This document shows positions 54,634-64,000 of a stretch of 64,000 nucleotides of DNA, piece after piece. Source of the DNA: Streptomyces griseocarneus (GTDB lineage Bacteria > Actinomycetota > Actinomycetes > Streptomycetales > Streptomycetaceae); the NCBI RefSeq assembly GCF_014655595.1, contig NZ_BNBL01000008.1:124001-188000 (forward strand), given 5' to 3'. Positions within the stretch are counted from its first letter, which is position 1; each line of letters opens with the position of its first letter. The notes beneath the pieces were generated by a model. The model saw only the letters and a list, made by a program, of their open reading frames with translations, had not been told where the DNA came from and ran no database searches. The translations under genes and the position numbers were made by a program.

Positions 54634-56289
54634 CTACCGTGCTCCGAAGACCTGGGTCCACCTCGGGCCGCCCGGGGCCTTGTTGATGCCGATGCCGATC
54701 TCCTTGAAGCTGCAGTTGAGGATGTTCTTGCGGTGGCCGTCGCTGTGCATCCAGGAGTCCATGACCGAGGCGGGGGTCTGCTGCCCGTAGGCGATGTTCT
54801 CGCCGTAGGTGCTCCACCGGTAGCCGGCGGCGGTGACGCGCTCGCCGGGGCCCTTGCCGTCGGGGTTGGTGTGGTCGAAGAAGCCGCGGGAGGCCATGTC
54901 GTCGGAGTGGCCCTGGGCGGCGGCGTCGAGGAGGCTGTTCTCCGTCACCGGCGAGCAGCCCACCTTCGCGCGCTCGGCGTTCACGAGGTCGACGACCTGC
55001 TGGGCGAGGGGGCCGCCGCCGCCGGACGGGGCCTTGCTCTTGCGCGGGGTGGGCTTGGGCGCGGCCGCGGTGCGCTCGGGGGCGTCGCTTCCGGAGGACT
55101 CGGACGCCTTGGAGGAGGGCTTGGCCCCCGGCGTCGAGCTGCTGGGCGAGGGGCTCGCCGAGGCCGAGGCGCTGGGCTTGGCGGACTGCGAGGGGGTGGC
55201 GCGCAGCGGCGACGGCTCGGCGGCGTTGAGCTGCTTCAGGCTGCTCCCGGCGGCGTCCGTCTCGGCCGCGACGGTCTGCTCGGACTCGTCCTGGAAGAGG
55301 TAGCCGCCGCCGAGTACGCCGCCGGCTATGAGCGCCAGTACGCCGGCGCCGACGGCGGCCCGCCGGGTCGTACGGTTCGTGCGGGAGGCACCGCGGCCGT
55401 GGCCGCGGGCGGCCCGGCGGCCGTGGCCGCCCGCGCGGCGGGCGTGGGCGCGGCCGCCCATCGGCGCCGCGTGGGCCACCGACTCGGTCGGCAGCGTCGC
55501 GGCGCCGCCGCGCCACCAGCCGAGCAGCGCGCCCCCGACGGGCACCAGGCCGAGGCCGACGAGCAGCCCCTCGGCGGGAACGAGCACGGCCAGGGCGCCG
55601 GTGCAGCGGCCGCAGCCGCGCACGTGGCGGGCGACGCGCTTGCGCCACAGTGCGGAGGGGACGCCGTCCCAGGTGGCGGTGGTCTCGGCGAGCTGCGGGC
55701 AGCGGGGGTGGGCGGCGAGCGCCTGGACCACGCCCCGGGCGATGTCCAGCTGGGCCTTGGTCCGCTGGATGCGCACGGCGGCGTGCTGCGGGCTGAGCTC
55801 GAGGGCGGAGGCGACCTCGGCGCGCGTCAGCTCGCCGGCGGCCTCCAGCCACCACAGCGACAGGACCTCCTGCTCGCCCTCGTCGAGCCAGCGGGTGGCC
55901 TCGGCGGCCTCCTTGCGCTGCCCCGCGAGGCCCAGTCGCACGATGGTCAGGTCGACGAAGTCGGCCTTGGGGTCGGCGACCTCGCCGACCACGTCCTGCA
56001 GTCCACTGACGGGAGCCTCGGGGCGGGGCTCCCGGCAGTGGCTGCGTATCTGGTTCATGGTGATCGCGACGAGCCAGGAGCGGAAGCTCGCGGGATCGCG
56101 CAGGCCGTCGAGGCCGTTGATCACGCGGAGCATGGTGTCCTGGACGACGTCGTCGACGTCCGCGTGGCCGTTGAGCGCCCGCCCGACGATGTTGTAGACC
56201 AACGGCAGGTGAGTGGCGACGAGCTCGTCCTGTGCCGCCGTGTCACCGGCCCGCGCCGCCTCGATCACGGCCACGCTCACACTCTTCAC
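54634..56289 (-). CDS. ECF-type sigma factor fused to a zinc motif, membrane helix and extracellular CAP/SCP domain
   Basis: A 551-residue one-piece signalling protein. Residues 1-180 are an ECF sigma factor: region 2 (LPLVYNIVGRALNGHADVDDVVQDTMLRVINGL, then RSWLVAITMNQIRSHCR) and region 4 (WLEAAGELTRAEVASALELSPQHAAVRIQRTKAQL). A zinc-binding anti-sigma-like HVRGCGRC follows, then a Gly/Ala-rich hydrophobic stretch, a basic region and a membrane helix (AAVGAGVLALIAGGVLGGGYLF). A Ser/Pro-rich spacer leads to a CAP domain (QQVVDLVNAERAKVGCSPV, DMASRGFFDHTN, GENIAYGQQTP, WMHSDGHRKNILN). GTG at 56289 has AAAGAGG upstream. Topology implies cytoplasmic sigma, outside CAP. Confidence 0.9.
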   Translation of the reverse strand: MKSVSVAVIEAARAGDTAAQDELVATHLPLVYNIVGRALNGHADVDDVVQDTMLRVINGLDGLRDPASFRSWLVAITMNQIRSHCREPRPEAPVSGLQDVVGEVADPKADFVDLTIVRLGLAGQRKEAAEATRWLDEGEQEVLSLWWLEAAGELTRAEVASALELSPQHAAVRIQRTKAQLDIARGVVQALAAHPRCPQLAETTATWDGVPSALWRKRVARHVRGCGRCTGALAVLVPAEGLLVGLGLVPVGGALLGWWRGGAATLPTESVAHAAPMGGRAHARRAGGHGRRAARGHGRGASRTNRTTRRAAVGAGVLALIAGGVLGGGYLFQDESEQTVAAETDAAGSSLKQLNAAEPSPLRATPSQSAKPSASASASPSPSSSTPGAKPSSKASESSGSDAPERTAAAPKPTPRKSKAPSGGGGPLAQQVVDLVNAERAKVGCSPVTENSLLDAAAQGHSDDMASRGFFDHTNPDGKGPGERVTAAGYRWSTYGENIAYGQQTPASVMDSWMHSDGHRKNILNCSFKEIGIGINKAPGGPRWTQVFGAR

Positions 56290-56400
56290 GCCCGCACCTC
56301 TTTCCGCACCCGCCACATTGGCGTTCGATCCGACACCTAGGAGACCGGGGGGTCGGTCCGCAGATAACAAAAAGTTGGGTGCGAATGTACGACAGACTTT

Positions 56401-57417
56401 TCAGGCATCTGTGTGGATCAAGAACTCACGGACGATTCCCGGAGCCGCGTACTCCGCGAACTCGGCCGCTTCCGCCGCCGACATGTCCGGTATGCGATAT
56501 CCGTCCTCCCCTGCGGGCACCGCCGCAGTGAGAGTGACCACACCTGCCCGGCGCGCAAAGGGCGTATCGGTAAATGTCCATGCCTGTACGGCATTCCGGG
56601 CGAGCGTCACCGTCTCCCGTCCGAACGTGCCGGACCGCACGACGAGATACCGGCCGCGGACCGCGTGTCCGAGTGCCCGGTAGGCGTCCCGGGCGAGGAG
56701 CAGGGCCACCGGAGAGGCGGCCAGCGCCCAGCCCGCCGCGCAGGCGAGCAGCACGGGCAGTGCGAGCAGCCACCCCAGCACCGTGAGCACCACGACCACC
56801 GGCAGCACCCACCAGCCGAGCGCGGCCACGGCCCGTCGCCGCAGACCGGCCCGGGGGTGCCCGCGCAGCCCGGAGACGTCGACGCCCTCGCCGAGCACCC
56901 CCGCGCGCACCCGCTCGGCCTCCGCCTTCGGCGAGGGCGGCAGGACCACGCTGCGGGTGCGGTTCTGGTCGCGGTTGCCCAGGCCGCCGGCCACGGCCCG
57001 TACGGACGCGCCGCCGCCGGCCCGCAGCAGCAGCGGCTCGCGCAGCGCGACCCCGCACAGCAGGCCGGGCTCGATGGAGACGGGATCCTTGGCCGACAGG
57101 CCCCGGTGGACGGCGAGGCCGCCCTCGCGGGTCCGCTCGAGCCGGTAGCGCGACCAGTTCAGGGCGTGCATGCCCAGCGCGCCCGCCACGCCCAGCGCGG
57201 TCATGACCAGCAGCGCGAGGGGGACGGACACCCACAGCGCGTCGCCGCCGAAGGTCTCGGCCAGGCGCCGCACGAAGCCGAGCCGCCAGGGCTTGACGCC
57301 CGTCGCCTTGAGGATCTTCCACACCGTTCCGGCGGCGATGAGGACGCCTCCCCAGACCCAGAAGGTGAGCGGGGCGTAGCGGAGCCGGCGCACGTCCGCC
57401 GTCGCGAGGACCGTCAC
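56401..57417 (-). CDS. Bacterial PH-domain membrane protein (YdbT-like)
   Basis: About 338 residues. Membrane helices (TFWVWGGVLIAAGTVW, WVSVPLALLVMTALGVAGAL, VAALGWWVLPVVVVLTVLGWLLALPVLLACAAGWALAASP) alternate with bPH2 domains. The last one includes RYLVVRSGTFGRETVTLARNAVQAWTFTDTPFARRAGVVTLTAAVPAG. It overlaps its upstream partner (GTGA), the usual YdbS-YdbT pair arrangement. Function is unclear; the Bacillus pair affects resistance to lantibiotics. The last residues (REFLIHTDA) approach the promoter of the sigma gene. Confidence 0.87.
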   Translation of the reverse strand: MTVLATADVRRLRYAPLTFWVWGGVLIAAGTVWKILKATGVKPWRLGFVRRLAETFGGDALWVSVPLALLVMTALGVAGALGMHALNWSRYRLERTREGGLAVHRGLSAKDPVSIEPGLLCGVALREPLLLRAGGGASVRAVAGGLGNRDQNRTRSVVLPPSPKAEAERVRAGVLGEGVDVSGLRGHPRAGLRRRAVAALGWWVLPVVVVLTVLGWLLALPVLLACAAGWALAASPVALLLARDAYRALGHAVRGRYLVVRSGTFGRETVTLARNAVQAWTFTDTPFARRAGVVTLTAAVPAGEDGYRIPDMSAAEAAEFAEYAAPGIVREFLIHTDA

Positions 57418-57926
57418 GCCGCCACCCCCGCCCGGATGCGCCCGGCCAGCGCCTCGGCCTCGGCCTCGGGCACCCCCGCGATCCGCAGGCCGGCCGCGGA
57501 CGAGCCGGTGGCGACGGTGACGGTGGCGAGCCCGTACAGCCGCTGCAGCGGTCCGCGCCGGACGGCGACGTCGCGCACGCCGGCCAGCGCCACGATCCGG
57601 CGCCGGCGGCGGTACCAGCCGCTCGCCGCGTAGACGGCCGCCTCCCCCACCTCCCAGGCGTGCACGCGGCAGCGCAGGGCGGGCACGGCCAGGGCGTACC
57701 CGAGCGCGGGCGCGACGGCGGCGGCGGTGAGCGGGGCCAGCCAGGGCAGCGCCCCGGGGAAGAAGAGGAACGAGAGGGTGAGGAGCGCGCCGGCCGCGAG
57801 GAGCGCCGGGCCGCCGACGGCGAGCCAGGCGCGGGCGGTCCACCAGCGGCGGGCACGGGGGCCGACACGATGGCGTGGGGGCCGGAGCCGCCCGATTTGA
57901 GAATGGTGCGGGTTTCCGGCCACCAT
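57414..57926 (-). CDS. Bacterial PH-domain membrane protein (YdbS-like)
   Basis: About 170 residues: two membrane helices (AWLAVGGPALLAAGALLTLSFLFF, LAPLTAAAVAPALGYALAVPAL) and one bPH2 domain (CRVHAWEVGEAAVYAASGWYRRRRRIVALAGVRDVAVRRGPLQRLYGLATVTVATG), the YdbS layout. The ATG at 57926 has GGGGGAC upstream; an upstream in-frame extension would run into the shared operator. Divergent from the TetR gene, which may control it. Confidence 0.85.
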   Translation of the reverse strand: MVAGNPHHSQIGRLRPPRHRVGPRARRWWTARAWLAVGGPALLAAGALLTLSFLFFPGALPWLAPLTAAAVAPALGYALAVPALRCRVHAWEVGEAAVYAASGWYRRRRRIVALAGVRDVAVRRGPLQRLYGLATVTVATGSSAAGLRIAGVPEAEAEALAGRIRAGVAA

Positions 57927-57944
57927 GTCCCCCGTTCTTTCCAA

Positions 57945-57988
57945 GTCAGTTGTACTGCCAGGCGGCAGGTTATTGCAATACAACTGAC
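57945..57988. promoter_or_regulatory. Inverted repeat between the PH-domain genes and the TetR gene
   Basis: Arms gtcagttgta (57945-57954) and tacaactgac (57979-57988) are perfect, with a 24-bp spacer that itself contains ctgcc/ggcag. Its place in the 86-bp divergent gap suggests the TetR operator. Confidence 0.7.
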
Positions 57989-58012
57989 CTGTAAAAATCG
58001 GAGGCAGCAATC

Positions 58013-58612
58013 GTGCCCAAGCGTGTCGATCACGACGAACGGCGTCGCCGCATCGCCGAGGCCCTCTGGCGGATCGCGTCCACGCGCGGCCTCGAGGGTG
58101 CGAGCCTGCGCGACGTGGCGGCCGAGGCGGGCATCTCGCTCGGGCAGCTGCAGCACTACTTCCGCAGCCGGGGCGACATGCTGGTGTTCGCGCTCGACCA
58201 CATCAACGAACTCGCCGCGCGGCGCATCCGCGCGCGGATCGAGGCGTCGGCCGCCGTTCCCTCGCCGCGCGTGATCCTGCGCGAGTCCGTCGCCGAGATG
58301 CTGCCGCTGGACGCCGAGAGCCGCAGCGGGAACCTGGTGCAGGTCGCGTACTTCCTGCACGCCGTGCACGACGAACGGCTGCGGGGGCACGCGAAGGAGG
58401 GCGTTCCGGTGCTGCGGGCGCTGTTCGCGGACCAGATCCGGCGGGCGATGGCGGACGGTCAGATCGCCCCGGACCGCGACCCGGACACCGAGGCGACGCT
58501 GCTGATCTGCCTGGTCGACGGGCTGACGAGCTACACGCTGCTCGACGTGCACTCGCCGGCCGAGGCGATGGCGCTGGCCGACGCCCACCTGGACCGGCTG
58601 TTCACGCCGTAG
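58013..58612 (+). CDS. TetR-family transcriptional regulator
   Basis: A 199-residue regulator. N-terminal HTH: RRRRIAEALWRIASTRGLEGASLRDVAAEAGISLGQLQHYFRSRGDML. The ligand domain carries LVQVAYFLHAVHDERLRGHAKEG and a helical dimer face (BetI-like C terminus). GTG at 58013 follows GGAGG. Its end overlaps the convergent FUSC gene by 11 bp. Ligand unknown; likely to control itself and the divergent PH-domain pair. Confidence 0.93.
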   Translation: MPKRVDHDERRRRIAEALWRIASTRGLEGASLRDVAAEAGISLGQLQHYFRSRGDMLVFALDHINELAARRIRARIEASAAVPSPRVILRESVAEMLPLDAESRSGNLVQVAYFLHAVHDERLRGHAKEGVPVLRALFADQIRRAMADGQIAPDRDPDTEATLLICLVDGLTSYTLLDVHSPAEAMALADAHLDRLFTP

Positions 58613-60701
58613 GCCGCCCCGGCGGCTCCCGCCGCCTGCGCGGCGCCACGGCGTCCGCCAGCTCGTCCATGGCGTCCAGCAGCAGCTCGGTCGCCCGCAC
58701 CGCCACCCCCTCGCCCCCCACCGCCGCCCGCCACGCGGCGTACGCCTCGTGCGGCCCGGTCCAGTCCGGGCGGCGGCGCTCCCGTACGGCCGCGGCCGCG
58801 TCCGGCATGGCGTCGCGCAGGGCGGCCGCGAACTCCTCGGCCCCCGGCGACGGCCGGGCGTCGCTGTCGGGGAAGTGAGCCTCCATCAGCATCGTGGCGC
58901 GGCCCATGGTGGCCAGGGACGACTCCGCCGCGCGCTCCGCCCGGCGGGAGATGCCGCGGTGGCGCACCGGCTCCTTCTCCGCGCGGGCGACGGCCTCCTC
59001 CCACTCCAGGCGGGCGGCCCTCTGGTCCAGCAGGGCCTCGCGCACCCGGCGCGGCTTGCGGACGTCGGGGTGGGCGTAGCGGGCGAGGACAGCCATCGCG
59101 TAGCGGCCGTTGGCCTCGAGCCAGTCGGCGAGGCGGTCGCGCAGCCTGAGCGTCTCCCAGGCGGGGAAGACGGCGTACGCGGCGAGCGCCAGCAGCCCGC
59201 CCAGCAGGGTCAGCGCCAGCCGGGCCCAGACGGTCTGCGACCAGCCCTCGCCCGCGATGCCCAGCAGGAAGACGACGTAGGCGGCGATGCAGGTGGAGGC
59301 GACGCTGTAACCCGTGCGCATCAGCAGGTACATCAGCCCGATGCACAGCACGGCCAGCCCCGCGCAGACGTACATGCCGGGGTGGGCGAGTGCCATGAGT
59401 CCGCCGGCGAGCCAGACGCCGACGACGGTCCCGGCGAAGCGGGCGACGCCGCGCGAGTAGGTCTGGGCGAAGTCGGGGCGCATGACCATCACCGAGGTCA
59501 TGGGGGCCCAGTAGCCGTGTCCGAGGGGCAGCGCCGTGCCCAGGGCGTAGCCGAGCGAGACCACCGCCGTGACCCGCACGGCGTGCCGCCCGATGGCCGA
59601 GGACCAGCGCGCCTCGCGGCGCAGGGCGCGCAGGCCGACGGGCACGAGGCGGGGCACGGAGGGACGCAGCAGGTGGCGGCGCTCCTCGGGGACGGTGGGG
59701 CGGGTGGACTCGACGCGTTCGTCGGCGGACTCGACGACGTCCGCGAGCAGCACCATCAGCCGCAGCGCGGACCGCCGGGCGGCGCCCGTGAGGACCAGGT
59801 CGTTCTCGTCGGGCACGTCCAGGGCGGCCATGACCTCCGGGCTGACCTTCACCGGCCGCCCCCAGCGCACCGCGTGCGCCACCGCGTCGAGCACGGTCGC
59901 CGCGGCGCCCAGCAGTTCGCGCGTCCGGTCGCGCTCGGGGCCCTCGGGGGGCGCGCCGAGGACGGGGTCGGCGAGCGAGGCCAGGACGGGCCGCAGCCGC
60001 TCGGCCAGGCCGCGCGGGCCGCCGAGCTGGCCGGGCCGCCGTCTGGCCTGGCGCGGGGTCAGGGAGGCGGCGCTGCGGGCGTCCATGAGCGGCTGCGGGT
60101 CGAAGGTGGCCACCGGGTCGTGGCGGAGCCGGCGCGCGTAGTCGGCCTCGGCGGCGAGCGCGTCCGCGAGGGCGTCGCGCTGGCGCCCCCAGGGCCGGAT
60201 GGGGAAGACGACGATGAGCGCGGCCTGCACGAGCCCGCCGAAGGCGATCAGGCCGGCGTGGTGCAGCGCCCCCAGCACGGAGGTCGGCAGGGTGACGGTG
60301 AACAGCATGACGGCGACCATCTGCGAGGCCACCATCCCCGACACCGGCCCGATCGCCCACGCCATGCCCGCCAGCAGCGTCCACACGGCCAGCAGGACGG
60401 CGAAGACGACGTGGTCGGCGATGGCCATGTAGCCCACGAACGTGCTGAAGGCCAGCCCCATCGCCACGGCGAGCGCCAGCACCGGCCGCGGCCGCCAGCT
60501 GCGCTGGAAGGTCGCCAGCCCCGAGGCGAAGGCGCCGAACGCCGAGGACACCGCGAGCCGCGGGGTGCCCAGCCACAGCGTGAGACCGATGACGATCGCC
60601 ACCCCGCACGCGCCGCGCAGCGCGACCAGCGGCTCCAGGCTGGCCTTCTCGATCGTCAGCCCGGCGCGTGCGGTGTCCTTCAGCGCGCTCGACCAGGTCA
60701 T
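58602..60701 (-). CDS. FUSC-family membrane transporter (aromatic acid exporter type)
   Basis: A 699-residue protein with two blocks of five to six membrane helices (VALRGACGVAIVIGLTLWLG, VFAVLLAVWTLLAGMAWAIGPVSGMVAS in the first; GYALGTALPLGHGYWAPMTSVMVMRPDFAQTYSRG, MALAHPGMYVCAGLAVLCIGLMYL in the second), separated by and followed by cytoplasmic helical domains. GYWAPMTSVMVM...YSRG is the FUSC hallmark. Related E. coli proteins (YccS, AaeB) export aromatic acids. There is no companion membrane-fusion gene, as expected for Gram-positives. Confidence 0.9.
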   Translation of the reverse strand: MTWSSALKDTARAGLTIEKASLEPLVALRGACGVAIVIGLTLWLGTPRLAVSSAFGAFASGLATFQRSWRPRPVLALAVAMGLAFSTFVGYMAIADHVVFAVLLAVWTLLAGMAWAIGPVSGMVASQMVAVMLFTVTLPTSVLGALHHAGLIAFGGLVQAALIVVFPIRPWGRQRDALADALAAEADYARRLRHDPVATFDPQPLMDARSAASLTPRQARRRPGQLGGPRGLAERLRPVLASLADPVLGAPPEGPERDRTRELLGAAATVLDAVAHAVRWGRPVKVSPEVMAALDVPDENDLVLTGAARRSALRLMVLLADVVESADERVESTRPTVPEERRHLLRPSVPRLVPVGLRALRREARWSSAIGRHAVRVTAVVSLGYALGTALPLGHGYWAPMTSVMVMRPDFAQTYSRGVARFAGTVVGVWLAGGLMALAHPGMYVCAGLAVLCIGLMYLLMRTGYSVASTCIAAYVVFLLGIAGEGWSQTVWARLALTLLGGLLALAAYAVFPAWETLRLRDRLADWLEANGRYAMAVLARYAHPDVRKPRRVREALLDQRAARLEWEEAVARAEKEPVRHRGISRRAERAAESSLATMGRATMLMEAHFPDSDARPSPGAEEFAAALRDAMPDAAAAVRERRRPDWTGPHEAYAAWRAAVGGEGVAVRATELLLDAMDELADAVAPRRRREPPGRPTA

Positions 60702-60751
60702 GCCCCGAGCTTACGGTCCATACCGCAGCAAACCGGCACAACCCAACCGGC

Positions 60752-62245
<1,494 letters not shown>

Positions 62246-62265
62246 CTGCTCGGCCTTCCTTACGG

Positions 62266-64000
62266 TCAAAGATAACGACGACGGGCGGCGGCGTTGCGGT
62301 CGTACTCCTCCCGGGCCGTCACGGCCGCCGGGCGGGTCGCGGTCTCGGCGACAGGCACATCCCACCACGCCTGCGCCGGTGGCGCGCCGGACACTGTGTC
62401 GCCTGTTTCGGTCTCCACATAGACACATGTGGGCCGGTCCGAGGCGCGCGCCTCGGCCAGCGCCGCGCTCAGCTCGCGGGTGGTGCGGGGGCGCAGCACG
62501 GTCATGCCGAGGGAGGCGGCGTTGGCGGCCAGGTCGACGGGCAGCGGGTCGCCGGTGTACGTGCCGTCGGGCGCCCGGAAGCGGTAGGCGGTGCCGTAGC
62601 GCTCGCCGCCGACGGACTCCGAGAGGCCGCCGATCGAGGCGTAGCCGTGGTTCTGCACGATGATCACCTTGATCGCGATGCCCTCCTGCACGGCCGTGAC
62701 GAGCTCGGTCGGCATCATCAGGTACGTGCCGTCGCCCACCAGCGCCCACACCGGCCGTCCGGGGTCGGCGAGCCGCACGCCGATGGCGGCCGGGATCTCG
62801 TAGCCCATGCAGGAGTAGCCGTACTCCAGGTGGTACTGGCGGCGGGAGCGGGCCCGCCAGAGCTTGTGCAGGTCGCCCGGCAGCGAGCCCGCCGCGTTGA
62901 TGATCACGTCCTCGTCGCCCACGACGGCGTCCAGCGCGCCGAGCACCTGCGCCTGGGTGGGGCGGGCGCCGTCGCCCCGGCCGTCCCGCGACGAGTACGC
63001 GCGCGTGACCGTCGCCTCCCACTGCGCCTTGCCTGCGGTGTACGCGCTGGCGTACGCGTCCGGGACGCGGTAGCCGGCCAGTTGCCCGGTCAGCGCCTCC
63101 AGCCCGCTGCGGGCGTCGGCGACGAGCGGCAGGCCCGCCATCTTGTGCGCGTCGTAGGGGGCGATGTTGAGGTTGACGAAGCGGACGTCCGGCGCGGCGA
63201 AGAGGGTGGCGGAGGCGGTGGTGAAGTCGCTGTAGCGGGTGCCGGCCCCGATGACGACGTCGGCGCCGCCGGCGAGCGCGTCGGCGACGGCGGTGCCGGT
63301 GTGGCCGATGCCGCCGACGTCGCACGGATGGTCGTACCGCAGCGAGCCCTTGCCGGCCTGGGTGGAGGCGACGGGGATGCCGGTGGCGTCGGCGAGGGCG
63401 CGCAGGGCGTCCTCGGCCTCGCTGTGGTGGACCCCGCCGCCGGCGATCAGCAGGGGGCGCCGGGCGGCCCGTACCGCCGCGGCCGCCGCCTCGAGCTCCG
63501 CCGGGTCGGGGGCGGGACGGCGCACGTGCCAGACGCGGTCGGCGAGGAACTCCTCCGGCCAGTCGTACGCCTCCGCCTGGACGTCCTGGGGCAGGGCGAG
63601 GGTGACGGCGCCGGTCTCGACGGGGTCGGCGAGGACGCGGGCCGCCTGGAGGGCGGCGGGGATCAGCGCCTCGGGCCGCACGACGCGGTCGAAGAAGCGG
63701 GAGACGGGGCGCAGGCAGTCGTTGACGGAGACGTCGCCCGCGCCGGGGTGCTCGAGCTGCTGGAGGACGGGGTCGGCGGGGCGGGTGGCGAAGGTGTCGC
63801 CGGGCAGGAGGAGGACGGGCAGCCGGTTGATGGTGGCGAGGGCGGCGCCGGTGACGAGGTTGGTGGCGCCGGGGCCGATGGAGGTGGTGACGGCGTGGGC
63901 GGAGAGCCGGTCGTTGTGCCGGGCGTAGCCGACGGCGGCGTGCACCATGGCCTGTTCGTTGCGGCCCTGGAGGTAGGGCAGCGCGTCCCCGGACTCCAGC
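62266..64000 (-). CDS. iolD: 3D-(3,5/4)-trihydroxycyclohexane-1,2-dione hydrolase, N terminus outside the window
   Basis: Thiamine-diphosphate enzyme of inositol catabolism that opens the ring of the dione intermediate. The 578 codons present cover most of the three TPP-enzyme domains: SIGPGATNLVTGAALATINRLPVLLLPGD, LLIAGGGVHHSEAED, and the TPP-binding VWALVGDGTYLMMPTELVTAV ... IVQNHGYASIGG. The start is beyond position 64000. Followed by mmsA 20 bp later; other iol genes probably lie upstream outside the window. Confidence 0.94.
   Translation of the reverse strand, partial: LESGDALPYLQGRNEQAMVHAAVGYARHNDRLSAHAVTTSIGPGATNLVTGAALATINRLPVLLLPGDTFATRPADPVLQQLEHPGAGDVSVNDCLRPVSRFFDRVVRPEALIPAALQAARVLADPVETGAVTLALPQDVQAEAYDWPEEFLADRVWHVRRPAPDPAELEAAAAAVRAARRPLLIAGGGVHHSEAEDALRALADATGIPVASTQAGKGSLRYDHPCDVGGIGHTGTAVADALAGGADVVIGAGTRYSDFTTASATLFAAPDVRFVNLNIAPYDAHKMAGLPLVADARSGLEALTGQLAGYRVPDAYASAYTAGKAQWEATVTRAYSSRDGRGDGARPTQAQVLGALDAVVGDEDVIINAAGSLPGDLHKLWRARSRRQYHLEYGYSCMGYEIPAAIGVRLADPGRPVWALVGDGTYLMMPTELVTAVQEGIAIKVIIVQNHGYASIGGLSESVGGERYGTAYRFRAPDGTYTGDPLPVDLAANAASLGMTVLRPRTTRELSAALAEARASDRPTCVYVETETGDTVSGAPPAQAWWDVPVAETATRPAAVTAREEYDRNAAARRRYL

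Overview
This 64 kb window is chromosomal DNA from a Streptomyces or a very close relative. GC content is very high throughout, with third codon positions almost always G or C, and GTG and TTG starts are frequent. It carries lineage markers: a melC1-melC2 melanin operon, a chaplin, a sporulation dynamin pair (DynA/DynB type), a thioester-domain surface protein with an LAxTG sorting signal, mycothiol-dependent and DUF5994-type proteins, and many gene pairs coupled by ATGA or GTGA overlaps.

Layout. 1-11.3 kb: sugar metabolism. It holds a 4-alpha-glucanotransferase (cut by the left edge), a secreted GH84-type N-acetylglucosaminidase, an HNH nuclease, an MscS channel, an FBP-type zinc protein, and a ROK regulator followed by a GH4 phosphoglycosidase and a BadF-type sugar kinase. 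The ABC transporter usually expected in such a set is missing; a 51-codon ORF with a signal-peptide-like start sits in its place. 11.7-13 kb: tyrosinase operon with a strong terminator. 13.3-23.3 kb: a seven-gene operon built around a PknG-type kinase. It encodes a GlnX-like membrane sensor, a GlnH-like binding protein, an unknown helical protein, PknG, a PP2C phosphatase, a VWA protein and an FHA protein. 23.4-32.2 kb: truncated haemoglobin, EttA with a partner, the thioester surface protein, an SSB paralogue and the dynamin pair. 32.5 kb: tRNA-Arg(TCT).

32.8-44 kb is the most accessory part. It holds a YjbQ protein, a DUF5994 protein, an orphan thiostrepton-type 23S rRNA methyltransferase (TsnR), a maleylpyruvate-isomerase-like protein and a NERD-helicase. 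Divergent from the helicase is a glycosyl/glycerophosphotransferase-like gene interrupted by a (CCGGAAA)n heptanucleotide repeat. As sequenced, that repeat puts the two halves of the gene in different frames; removing one repeat unit restores one reading frame of about 585 codons. This is the best candidate for an undescribed system here, a slipped-strand phase switch. Next to it lie a STAND NTPase with an amyloid-motif-like N terminus, a chaplin and a phosphopantetheinyl transferase.

44-64 kb: a polyprenyl-synthase-like protein without normal Asp-rich motifs, divergent from a styrene/indole monooxygenase; FluC-DUF190-FluC fluoride export; a DUF6247 gene pair; a membrane protein and regulator operon with an 18-bp perfect inverted repeat over its start codon; a LysR regulator divergent from sdhCAB; a TMEM175 channel; a sigma factor fused through a zinc motif and membrane segment to an extracellular CAP domain; bacterial PH-domain proteins; a TetR regulator; a FUSC exporter; and mmsA with iolD of inositol catabolism (iolD cut by the right edge).
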